DNA of 64,000 nucleotides from JAGDZR01 sp049115695 (GTDB taxonomy: Bacteria > Bacteroidota > Bacteroidia > Cytophagales > Cyclobacteriaceae). Position numbers and translations under genes: made by a program. Under the pieces are notes generated by a model, which did not search any database, was not told the origin of the DNA, and worked only from the letters and a program-made list of their open reading frames with translations. Below, in pieces: positions 7,311 to 15,577 of this stretch. The stretch lies in the NCBI GenBank assembly GCA_049115695.1, contig JAGDZR010000017.1, forward strand, positions 124,001 to 188,000. Reading direction: 5' to 3'. Each line of letters starts with the position of its first letter. The first letter of the stretch is position 1.

Positions 7311-8328
7311 GCGATTCAAAGGAGTAGCGGTCGGTGCAGGTTACTTTAGCCATTTTCAATATGAGGCTTGGAATAGGATTCCGGAAGTGGAGATCACTGC
7401 TTTATGTAATCGGGATGCAGAAAAGGGCAAAGAATTTCAGGAACAGTATAACATAGCCAATCACTACGTTGATTATCAGGAGATGATTGACAAGGAGCAG
7501 CCTGATTTTATTGATATCATCACGCCACCCGAAACTCATGTGGAGATGTGCAAATATGCTGCGGATAGAGGTGTTGACATCATTTGTCAAAAACCACTGG
7601 CTCCTACTTTTGAAGAAGGTAAGGAGATTGTGGACTATGTGAAAAAAGCAGGCGTACGTTTTATGGTACACGAAAACTGGCGTTTTCAACCCTGGCATAG
7701 GGAGATCAAAAGGCTCATTGATCAAAAGGCTGTTGGAGAAGTACATACCATCAATTTTCGAAAAAGAATGGGAGACGGTTGGGGTGAAGATGCTTATATC
7801 CCACGTCAGCCATACTTTAGAGATTATCCCAGATTGATTGTCTATGAAAATGGGATTCATTTCATTGATACCTTTCGTTACCTGGCAGGAGAAGTAGACA
7901 ATGTTTATGCAAAGTTGCGAAAGCTGAATCCGGTAATTGCAGGTGAGGATTGGGCCATTGTGCATTTCGAATTTGAGAATGGTATCAACGCTGTTTGGGA
8001 CGCCAACCGATACAATGAGCCTAATTATGACAATCCCAGATACACTTTTGGCGAAATGCTGGTTGATGGATTCGAAGGATCGATTCGTTTGTATTCAGAT
8101 GGTAGGATTACTATTCAAAAATTAGGAGAAGAGGAGCGTCTCCATGATTATCACCATGAGGTGATCAATTTTTCTGGTGACTGTGTTTACACTTGTCAAC
8201 GACATTTTATTGATGGCTTAATTAGTGGGGATGAGTTTGAAACCAATGGGGAAGATTATTTAAAGTCACTAGCAGTACAAGAGGCCGTTTATCAGTCTGG
8301 AGGCAAAGGAGAAGTGGTGCGATTGTAG
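7303..8328 (+). CDS. Gfo/Idh/MocA-family NAD(P)-dependent oxidoreductase, cytoplasmic
   Basis: 341 residues with an N-terminal Rossmann fold (GVAVGAGYFSHF) and no signal peptide. The usual E-K-P motif appears as Q96-K97-P98 (CQKPLAP), keeping the catalytic-site lysine. The C-terminal alpha/beta domain contains NWRFQPWHREIK and YENGIHFIDTFRYLAGE, with the histidine expected in the substrate site. Family members oxidise sugars, sugar acids or inositols; D-apiose dehydrogenase belongs here. As the last gene of the operon it probably performs the first or a side oxidation. The start overlaps the permease stop by 8 nt. Confidence 0.85.
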   Translation: MNKRFKGVAVGAGYFSHFQYEAWNRIPEVEITALCNRDAEKGKEFQEQYNIANHYVDYQEMIDKEQPDFIDIITPPETHVEMCKYAADRGVDIICQKPLAPTFEEGKEIVDYVKKAGVRFMVHENWRFQPWHREIKRLIDQKAVGEVHTINFRKRMGDGWGEDAYIPRQPYFRDYPRLIVYENGIHFIDTFRYLAGEVDNVYAKLRKLNPVIAGEDWAIVHFEFENGINAVWDANRYNEPNYDNPRYTFGEMLVDGFEGSIRLYSDGRITIQKLGEEERLHDYHHEVINFSGDCVYTCQRHFIDGLISGDEFETNGEDYLKSLAVQEAVYQSGGKGEVVRL

Positions 8329-8410
8329 CTGTTTTATGAATGCGTCAATTTGCCAATTGACTGTATGGATAAATGCTGTAGCAGTTAGTTAAGTACAAGG
8401 GTTTGCTGTT

Positions 8411-8431
8411 ACTCTGAACTTGTTTCAGAGT
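8411..8431. repeat. Hairpin at the convergent junction, possible dispersed repeat
   Basis: ACTCTGAA (8411-8418) and TTCAGAGT (8424-8431) form an 8-bp stem with a 5-nt loop, 83 bp after the operon's last stop and 72 bp before the end of the converging gene. There is no T-run. From memory, closely similar sequence (TTCTGAACTTGTTTCAGAATCTC) is a frequent intergenic repeat in Bacteroidota genomes. It may serve as a terminator. Confidence 0.4.
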
Positions 8432-8502
8432 CTCGATGATATAAACTGAGGTTTATTATGCCTTGTATTTCTAAAGTATAATTTAGAAAAATGGTTGTAT
8501 TT

Positions 8503-9177
8503 CTAAACTTCCGGTCTCCACCTTATCAACCATATACTCGCTGCAATTTGATAGATCATCACAATGGAAGAGGTGATCATAACAGCTAATTTGGTTTGAT
8601 GTCCAGGGAAAATCACAGATAAAAAGCATGCCAGCCCCATCAAAATGAAAAATAGGGAGCCTAAAAGGGGTAGTAATCCGAATCCCTTCTGATTTAACAG
8701 GTAAAAATAAATGGCCAATGCACCGCTCCAGGAGATCATCACGATGATGTAGGCTTTAGATCTGATATCCAGAAATAACCCCATCAAAGCGGTTCTCTGC
8801 TCAGGATCAAGCCCCAGGATATGGGGTTGTTCTCCAGCCAGAGACATTGCGAAATTACTGGTCAGCTCATTGCCAATGGCTACTGATGCAGAAATGATCG
8901 TCAATAAAAGGGCAAATCTGCTCAGCTCCAAATTGACCTTTCTGGTGAGGCTATGCATGTAGCTGACGATGGCGGGAATGATCAGAAATATGATCAAGTC
9001 CAGCCCAATTCCAAAAAGAAAAAGCTGTTTATTTTCATTGATGAATGCTGTGATACTATTCATGCCCAGGTCAATTTGGAGGTGGGCGTCAATAAGGGTG
9101 TAATGCACGGGGCTGATTAGTGTGAAAATCAGTAATAAAATCCCTGTCCATTTGGTGAGTCGGGTTTCACTTTTCAT
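8503..9177 (-). CDS. Six-helix membrane protein, DUF4386-like
   Basis: 224 residues with about six hydrophobic segments (roughly residues 9-27, 47-70, 85-105, 133-158, 166-188, 197-216) and a basic first loop LTRKVNLELSR. The layout and the start (short charged N-terminus, then TGILLLIFTLISP) resemble the DUF4386 family of integral membrane proteins of unknown function. It has its own intergenic regions on both sides, so it appears to be a single-gene unit. No function is proposed. Confidence 0.6.
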   Translation of the reverse strand: MKSETRLTKWTGILLLIFTLISPVHYTLIDAHLQIDLGMNSITAFINENKQLFLFGIGLDLIIFLIIPAIVSYMHSLTRKVNLELSRFALLLTIISASVAIGNELTSNFAMSLAGEQPHILGLDPEQRTALMGLFLDIRSKAYIIVMISWSGALAIYFYLLNQKGFGLLPLLGSLFFILMGLACFLSVIFPGHQTKLAVMITSSIVMIYQIAASIWLIRWRPEV

Positions 9178-9265
9178 TTGTGAAATGCGGTTTTAATAGG
9201 ATGACCTTATTCTCACTTGAGATGTTACAAATAGAGGCAGTAATAGTTTGGAGCAATGAGTTCAC

Positions 9266-9294
9266 AAAAAAAAAGACAGCCAATCAGACTGTCT
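9266..9294 (-). terminator. Intrinsic terminator of the Gfo/Idh-sulfatase unit
   Basis: Read on the minus strand, AGACAG and CTGTCT form a 6-bp stem with a 9-nt loop, followed by nine T's (A-run at 9266-9274 on plus). It lies about 30 bp beyond the stop of the minus-strand oxidoreductase at 9323. Confidence 0.75.
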
Positions 9295-9322
9295 CCTTGC
9301 TAAACCAATAAAAAATGAAAAA

Positions 9323-10657
9323 TTATTTACTTACTGTCCAACCATTGTTGTACTGAGCCATGAGCAAATTATTAGCATCAGCATCAGTGAACTGTTGTTT
9401 GTCATCCTGCCAGTAGACCTTCTTACCAGTTTTGTAGGCAATGTTGCCCATTTGTGCATTGATCGCAGCAAGACTTCCAGAGTCAATTGGGGTATTGAGT
9501 TTGGTAGGGTTATTAGCTTTTACTGCTTCAACAAAGTTCTGAGTATGCAAGTCGAGATAGTTGACATCAGCGGGTCGCTGCATTGATTCAATCGGATCTA
9601 TTTTAGCAGGTCCTTCTTTTCCCCAGCCAACAAAATCTCGTTCAGGGAAAACCTCAAATTTTTGTCTGTTAACAACCAAGGTGCCATTATTTCCAATGAA
9701 AGCAATTCCTTCTGGTAATTTGTAATTACCTAAATCGATACCTGTGGCGTGTTCCCACTGCATATTGAAGTTTTCGTACTGGAAGATTGCTTGTAAAGTG
9801 TCTGGGGTTTCGGAGGCATCATCCGGATAAGCAAACTTACCACCTGATGCAATGACAGATTTTGGTGTTACAGCATTCATCACCCAAAGGGCAATATCTA
9901 TTTCATGGACACCCCAGTCTGTCATCAAGCCTCCAGCATAATCCCAGAACCACCTGAAGTTGAAATGAAATCTATTGGGATTGAACGGTCGATCTGGTGC
10001 TGGTCCCAACCACATTTTGTAATCTACACCCTCCGGTGCTGATGCATTGGGTAAAACAGGTACAGGCTTCATCCAACCCTGATAGGCCCAGACCTTTACT
10101 AACCTGATATTTCCCAAAACACCTGACTGTACAATTTCTAATGCTTTTCGATAATGAGGTCCGCTCCTTTGCCATTGACCGGCCTGCACCACTTTGCCTG
10201 TTTCTTTTGCAGCGTTCACCATGATTTGTGCTTCTGCGATACTGTTGGCAACTGGTTTTTCTACGTAAACATGAAGGCCTGCTCGTACGGCATCCACCAT
10301 TTGCTTGCAATGCCAATGATCGGGTGTTCCGATTATGACTGCATCCAGGTCCTTTTGTTGTAGCAATTCCCGGTAATCACCATAAACCTTTGGTTTATTT
10401 TTTCTGAGCTTTTTATAATCAACCAGTCGCTGATCAATGACGCCTTTGTCGACATCACAAATGGCAACTAAATCAACATCATCCATTTTAAGGATCGAGT
10501 TGGTGTTGGACCAACCCATCCCATTGCATCCAATGACGCCTACATTGAGTTTTGCATTGGGAGATCGATAACGAAACAAATGGCTTGCTGGAGCACTGGC
10601 AATTGACACGGCACTGGCTGCAAGCGTTGATGACTTTACAAAATTCCTTCTTTTCAT
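9323..10657 (-). CDS. Tat-exported Gfo/Idh/MocA-family oxidoreductase
   Basis: 444 residues. The N-terminus MKRRNFVKSSTLAASAVS is a twin-arginine type signal, so the folded protein with bound cofactor is probably exported. The Rossmann start is LNVGVIGCNGMGW, and the family motif is a normal V-E-K-P (YVEKPVA), followed by QAGQWQRSG and the C-terminal domain with RWFWDYAGGLMTDWGVHEID, typical of periplasmic members. These exported relatives include glycosidase-like enzymes that use NAD(P) as a bound cofactor. It lies 100 bp downstream of a second Tat-exported member and behind a sulfatase, consistent with periplasmic breakdown of a sulfated glycan. Confidence 0.85.
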   Translation of the reverse strand: MKRRNFVKSSTLAASAVSIASAPASHLFRYRSPNAKLNVGVIGCNGMGWSNTNSILKMDDVDLVAICDVDKGVIDQRLVDYKKLRKNKPKVYGDYRELLQQKDLDAVIIGTPDHWHCKQMVDAVRAGLHVYVEKPVANSIAEAQIMVNAAKETGKVVQAGQWQRSGPHYRKALEIVQSGVLGNIRLVKVWAYQGWMKPVPVLPNASAPEGVDYKMWLGPAPDRPFNPNRFHFNFRWFWDYAGGLMTDWGVHEIDIALWVMNAVTPKSVIASGGKFAYPDDASETPDTLQAIFQYENFNMQWEHATGIDLGNYKLPEGIAFIGNNGTLVVNRQKFEVFPERDFVGWGKEGPAKIDPIESMQRPADVNYLDLHTQNFVEAVKANNPTKLNTPIDSGSLAAINAQMGNIAYKTGKKVYWQDDKQQFTDADANNLLMAQYNNGWTVSK

Positions 10658-10757
10658 GTTACGATTCGTTTAACATGGTTTGGTCAAGGCATAATATCGT
10701 TGATCCATGGTGCGGATCAAAGGAACTATTGTCAATAGTTGTTTGTGAAATGGGTGT

Positions 10758-12248
10758 TTATATTTCCCAACCCTTGCGGTAAGTACGAGTCACGAAATCG
10801 TTCGCCTTTTCATAGTTGGTAATTTTCATACTCTTACCGTCCCAAAGTAGTTTCATCCTACCCGAAAATTCCATTCGATTATTATCACCAGGTTCGCCAT
10901 ACTGGTAGCTGCGAATTGCTAGATTTCCCATTAAAACGGTTTCGGTCAATGGACCTGCATAATCAAAGGAGGAAGTCAGTGCCTGGTGTTCTCTGCTATT
11001 AAACCCAGCTTTAACTGCATCTGTCCATAATGTCTGATGGCCATACTCTGGCCGTGACTGCTCGTATGGATTGCCTCCATTAAAATCTTCAGGCATTTCA
11101 ACTATTTCGCCGTTGGGTAGATAAAGCTTTGGGTCAAGTCCGTATACACCACATGTCATGATGCCTTTGCTTCCCATCATGATGACGCCATTGCTGGGAA
11201 TTGGGATTTCTGTGGGAATCAAGTCTGGATGAAATGGTTTGATGCCGCCATCATACCAGGTCATTGTAATTTCCGATGAATTCTTCTCGGATGAAGGGAA
11301 CTTCAACTGTACGTGTGAAGACGGAGGACATCCTTCAGGGATATATTCGGCAACCCAATCACGTTGGAACACCTGACCAACGCTACACTCAACTTCTGTT
11401 GGGTATCCTAATTCCAATACTCTGAATGGGGGATCAATTAGGTGACAGCCCATATCACCTAGCGCACCTGTTCCAAAGTTCCACCATCCGCGCCACTTAA
11501 ATGGGTGGTAAAGCGGGTGATACTCTGTAAAATCGGCTGGGCCAATGAAGTTGTCCCAGTCATTACTAGAGATTTGTTCTGGCATAGCAGGCATTTCAGT
11601 TGGAACTGGAATGCCTTGTGGCCACACGGGTCTGTTGGTCCAGACATATACCTGATCAACCGTACCAATTTTGCCTTCATTGAACCATTTGATCATTTGT
11701 ACCTGTCCAGGGTTGGAAGCGCCCTGATTACCCATTTGGGTGACGATGTTTTTTTCCCTTGCTGTTTCGGTCAGCAATCTTGCTTCTCGTATGTTATGCG
11801 TCAGGGGCTTCTGGACATAAACATGCTTGCCTAGTTGCATGGCGGCCATCGCTGCAACTGCATGTGTGTGATCGGGTGTCGAAATTGTTACAGCATCAAT
11901 GTCTTTTTGCTCCTCCAACATTTTTCTAAAGTCATTGAAGTAAGTCGCTTTTGGCCACTTGTCAACCGCTCGTTTGGCCATGTTGGTATCGATATCGCAA
12001 ATGGCAACTACATTCTCCTTACCATCATTGAAAGCATTATTAATGTCCGACCACCCTTTTCCGCCAGCACCGATTGATGCAAGATTTAGCTTGTCACTGG
12101 GAGCAGTAAACCCCACACCTCCCAGTACATGTCTGGGAACAATCATTACGCCGGAGGCGATTGCTGTGCCTTGTATGAATTTTCTTCTCGAGAGGTGATT
12201 TTTTCTGTTTTTGGTTGCCATATTCCCAGGTTTAAATTGATTCTTCAA
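10758..12248 (-). CDS. Tat-exported Gfo/Idh/MocA-family oxidoreductase (long form)
   Basis: 496 residues from the first ATG; a start at the tenth codon (MATKNRK) is also possible. The signal is LSRRKFIQGTAIASGVM, a twin-arginine type. The nucleotide-binding start is LNLASIGAGGKGWSD, and the usual E-K-P is Q-K-P (YVQKPLTHNI). WWNFGTGALGDMGCHLID in the C-terminal domain is typical of the long exported subgroup common in Planctomycetes and Bacteroidota. It is about 50% longer than cytoplasmic members. It lies between the sulfatase and the second exported oxidoreductase, all on the minus strand with gaps of about 100 bp, and is probably co-transcribed with them. Confidence 0.85.
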   Translation of the reverse strand: MKNQFKPGNMATKNRKNHLSRRKFIQGTAIASGVMIVPRHVLGGVGFTAPSDKLNLASIGAGGKGWSDINNAFNDGKENVVAICDIDTNMAKRAVDKWPKATYFNDFRKMLEEQKDIDAVTISTPDHTHAVAAMAAMQLGKHVYVQKPLTHNIREARLLTETAREKNIVTQMGNQGASNPGQVQMIKWFNEGKIGTVDQVYVWTNRPVWPQGIPVPTEMPAMPEQISSNDWDNFIGPADFTEYHPLYHPFKWRGWWNFGTGALGDMGCHLIDPPFRVLELGYPTEVECSVGQVFQRDWVAEYIPEGCPPSSHVQLKFPSSEKNSSEITMTWYDGGIKPFHPDLIPTEIPIPSNGVIMMGSKGIMTCGVYGLDPKLYLPNGEIVEMPEDFNGGNPYEQSRPEYGHQTLWTDAVKAGFNSREHQALTSSFDYAGPLTETVLMGNLAIRSYQYGEPGDNNRMEFSGRMKLLWDGKSMKITNYEKANDFVTRTYRKGWEI

Positions 12249-12358
12249 TCTATGGATTTTGGGTGATATAGCTTTTGTTCATTTGTCAATCTTTGTCCCG
12301 GACGTGTTGTGACTCTCGTGCTGCCAATCTTAAGCCAAGTGCTCTGGAATAAACACTA

Positions 12359-14209
12359 TCAAATTCCTGTTAGGTAATTAATCCTCCATTCCACATGTCT
12401 GTTGTCTAATACCTTATCGTTCAATCGATCTGGATCAAATTTGGTCCTGATGCCCTTTGCATCCTGGAGTAATACAACAGTATTGAGGATCTGTAATGTC
12501 TCAATAGGATCAACGGAAGCATAAAGCTGCTTTTCCAGGCCACTGTCGTTAAGGATTTGATCAGTTAACCCCAGGTACTCGATGGCTCTGGTCTGATTGA
12601 TAAGTTCAGGATCTGATTTTGCTATTTGTTTGATGAAGTTTGTGATTTCCTCATCTCTGATACCAAAGGAACTGCATGCAATCATGGCCCAATAGCGCTC
12701 CCATGAATCTTCTGATGACAGATGTGCTATCAGTTTTGGCTTTGAAGAGTCAAAATCCTGAAGGCTGAGATCAGCTATGCCGATATACTTTGATATATCT
12801 GCATGATGTTCCTGACCGAATTTTACTGGATTGTCAAAACCTATATTGACTAAATGGTGTTCCGGAAAAAATGACAGGTCGGGTAGTGATGTGAGATGAT
12901 CTCTCAGCATTTTACGGAGTTCAATGAGCTCGCCTTTTTGGCTATCACTTGTAGCTAGATTATTGGTTTCATAGGGGTCTTTTTCCAGGTCAAATAGTTG
13001 TTCTACCGGACGTTGCTCAAAAAACTGGCTTTGCACGTCATTAAGTTTGCTTTGTTTATAAAGATCGGACCACTCTTGAAATGCCAATTGCTTATATCGA
13101 TAGATGTTCATCAGCCCATCAAAATTGAATGGTTGATAGTTTCGAATGTACTTGAAGCGACCTTTTCTCACGGTTCGGACCAAATCGTACTTCTCGTCGA
13201 AGCGATCGGCATACCCATAGGTTACATCGTTTTTAAGATCATTCTTCAAGAAAGGTTTGCCATCCATCTGCTCAGGAACTTCCAATCCTGCTAAGTCCAA
13301 TACTGTTGGACCAAAATCCACAAAACTGACAAAACGCTCAGTTGTTGAGCCAGGTTCAACAGGAATAAGATGCTTGTAATTTTTAGGGATATGAACAACG
13401 AGTGGGACATGGAGACCAGATTCATACAAATAGCCTTTGCTGCCAGGTAATACACCTCCATGGTCTCCAAAGTAGAATATGAAGGTATTATCCATTAATC
13501 GATCTTCTTTCAATTGTTCTAGTACCTTACCGACTTGGTCATCTACTACTTTGATTTTATCCAGATAGTAGGCATTGGTGTATCTGAACAACTCTGTTTG
13601 AGGGTGGACCGGGAAAGGTGAGATGTCATCAGGGTTTGTGGAAGGTGTGTAATTCTCCATATCTTCCTTTGTGAAATGAAGTCTGCCTTCATGTGAGTCA
13701 TGAATGTTGAAAACATGAAAGAAAGGTTGACCTTCAGTGCGATCTCTCCAATGTGCTTTTTTTGATGATTTATCCCATACGGTATCGGATTTGAAGAAAT
13801 TGTAGTCTTCCTTGGCGTTGTTGGTCGTGTGATATCCTGCTGCTTTCAAATAGGCTGGAAACATTTCCAAACCATCTGGCATATCAATTTGCCTTTCCTT
13901 ACGGTGATACTGAGCGCCTACTCGGGGCGCATAGCAGCCAGAAATGAGTGTCGATCTTGCCACGCTACAAACGGGAGCGTTTGAGAATGCTCTTGTGAAA
14001 GTCACACCATGTCGAGCAAGTGATTCGATATTGGGTGTGGCAATGCCATTTTCATCCCAGTGCTTCATGTAATGTTTGCTGTTGTCTTCAGAAGTAATCC
14101 AGACGATGTTGGGAGGAGGAATAGTCGCTCTTTGACTACATCTCCAGAAAATGGCGCATAGACTGATGAGTAAAATAGTCTTGCTAAAAGAGATGGTATT
14201 TTTGATCAT
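12359..14209 (-). CDS. Sulfatase (formylglycine-dependent), sulfamidase-like, with HEAT-like tail
   Basis: 616 residues with an N-terminal hydrophobic export signal. Metal-binding residues appear in WITSEDNS (E41-D42), and the formylglycine site is C81 in VCSVARSTLISG: the cysteine and the arginine at +4 are kept, but +2 is V rather than the usual P/A. Further sulfatase blocks are FIFYFGDHGGVLPGSKG and YESGLHVPLVVHIP. The order resembles N-sulphoglucosamine sulphohydrolase-type S1 sulfatases. Residues about 470-616 are a helical region (SWERYWAMIACSSFG and similar) that looks like HEAT repeats and is often fused to this subgroup. It likely removes sulfate from a glycan in the periplasm. No maturase (anSME) is in the window. 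Confidence 0.88.
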   Translation of the reverse strand: MIKNTISFSKTILLISLCAIFWRCSQRATIPPPNIVWITSEDNSKHYMKHWDENGIATPNIESLARHGVTFTRAFSNAPVCSVARSTLISGCYAPRVGAQYHRKERQIDMPDGLEMFPAYLKAAGYHTTNNAKEDYNFFKSDTVWDKSSKKAHWRDRTEGQPFFHVFNIHDSHEGRLHFTKEDMENYTPSTNPDDISPFPVHPQTELFRYTNAYYLDKIKVVDDQVGKVLEQLKEDRLMDNTFIFYFGDHGGVLPGSKGYLYESGLHVPLVVHIPKNYKHLIPVEPGSTTERFVSFVDFGPTVLDLAGLEVPEQMDGKPFLKNDLKNDVTYGYADRFDEKYDLVRTVRKGRFKYIRNYQPFNFDGLMNIYRYKQLAFQEWSDLYKQSKLNDVQSQFFEQRPVEQLFDLEKDPYETNNLATSDSQKGELIELRKMLRDHLTSLPDLSFFPEHHLVNIGFDNPVKFGQEHHADISKYIGIADLSLQDFDSSKPKLIAHLSSEDSWERYWAMIACSSFGIRDEEITNFIKQIAKSDPELINQTRAIEYLGLTDQILNDSGLEKQLYASVDPIETLQILNTVVLLQDAKGIRTKFDPDRLNDKVLDNRHVEWRINYLTGI

Positions 14210-14281
14210 GAGGAGGTCAGACTGAGGATAATGAAAATGTAAAATGCACTAACTTTCGTTTTATTTCAAGACAATCGGTTG

Positions 14282-15346
14282 ATGAGATTATTTTTTACTC
14301 TTTTCATAAGTCTGATTTTGATCACTTCGGCAACCGGTCAATCAGATATTTTCGTCGGCACTTTTACAGATGGATCTAAGGGACTATTTCGTTTTTCTTT
14401 AGAGGGTCAGCTCATTTCCAAAACTCCTGTAAATGGGTCAGGCTACCAAGCTATAAATCGAGCACAGCGCATTATTTATACACTTTCATGGTCTAGCGAG
14501 TCGTCCTCTGCTGTGATCCTGGCTTACAAGATTTCAGATAAAGGATTGGATAAGATCAATGAGGTTATAACCAACACCAAGGGACTTGCTCATGTTAATT
14601 TCGATCCTATCAATAGATTGGTAGGAGCCGTAAGTTATGGCGGTGGAGATGTGGTGGTTTATCATGTGCTTGAAAACGGAGCTATTGGTGAACTGAAGGG
14701 TGCAGCCAGACACATTGGAGGTACTAAAGCAACTGAACGCCATGATGCTGCACATCCGCACTCAATATTCTTTAATAAGGGGTTTGCCTATGTGCCCGAT
14801 TTGGGAATGGATCGAATTGCAGTATATGATGTCATCAATGAATTCAAAGAAGTGTCTAGCACCGCAAGTCCTGCTGGTGGAGGCCCAAGGCATCTTGCAT
14901 TTCACCCATCAGGAAAATATGCCTATGTGAATGATGAGGTCGCCTCATCTGTGAGCATGTACCATTTGAATGAAATCAGTGGAGAACTTACAATCGGTCA
15001 GACGATTTCCACTCTACCAACTGGTTTTATAGATTTCAATAAAAACGCACAGGTTCTCGTCAGCCCGGATGGAAGATTTTTATATGTGAGTAATAGAGGG
15101 CATGCTTCTATTGCGACTTTTTCTATTGAGCAAGCATCAGGAACGCTTTCACTAATAGGCTTTACACCAGTTAGAGGTAAAACACCCAGGAATTTCAATA
15201 TTTCTCCAGATGGCAAGGTGTTGATTGTGGCGAATAAGGATTCTTCGAATCTAGTTTTCTACAATGTTGATCGCCAGTCAGGTAAACTTGCTTTTTCTGG
15301 AAAGACCTTTTCTGTCCCAAACCCTGGTTGCGTAACCTTTTTTTAA
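14282..15346 (+). CDS. Secreted lactonase-family seven-bladed beta-propeller (Pgl/3-carboxymuconate cyclase fold)
   Basis: 354 residues from the ATG at 14282; a TTG one codon earlier is less likely. A Sec signal peptide (LFFTLFISLILITSATG) directs export. Family blocks are present: GTFTDGSKGLFRF near the start, AAHPHSIFFNKGFAYVPDLGMDRIAVYDV in the middle (given in part: HPHS and DLGMDR), GPRHLAFHPSGKYAYV, and a final NPGCVTFF. Relatives are 6-phosphogluconolactonase (Pgl) and related lactonases; the export signal argues for a role on an extracytoplasmic lactone or a binding role. It is divergent from the sulfatase gene with only 72 bp between the two starts, so the two may share a control region. 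Confidence 0.85.
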   Translation: MRLFFTLFISLILITSATGQSDIFVGTFTDGSKGLFRFSLEGQLISKTPVNGSGYQAINRAQRIIYTLSWSSESSSAVILAYKISDKGLDKINEVITNTKGLAHVNFDPINRLVGAVSYGGGDVVVYHVLENGAIGELKGAARHIGGTKATERHDAAHPHSIFFNKGFAYVPDLGMDRIAVYDVINEFKEVSSTASPAGGGPRHLAFHPSGKYAYVNDEVASSVSMYHLNEISGELTIGQTISTLPTGFIDFNKNAQVLVSPDGRFLYVSNRGHASIATFSIEQASGTLSLIGFTPVRGKTPRNFNISPDGKVLIVANKDSSNLVFYNVDRQSGKLAFSGKTFSVPNPGCVTFF

Positions 15347-15577
15347 GCTGTTGGTCGATGCGCATGTGCGGTTTGATGACATGATTAGACAGTTATATTG
15401 TCTTGATTTCATGAAAGTGCCATTTTTCACATAAATCTGCTATTCAAATGAATGAATCAATTTATGGAGGGCTGTGGCTTCTGAAGTTTGATATTGTATT
15501 ACCCACCTCTTTGTAAATTGATGTCTAATCGTCCCGACTTTGCTGTGGTAAGTGTCAAGATTTTTCTATTTTACAAA

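Noticed and set aside
7402..7965. A 187-codon antisense frame opposite the Gfo/Idh gene
   Set aside because: It is a shadow of a well-supported oxidoreductase with intact motifs; no domain was recognised in the antisense translation.
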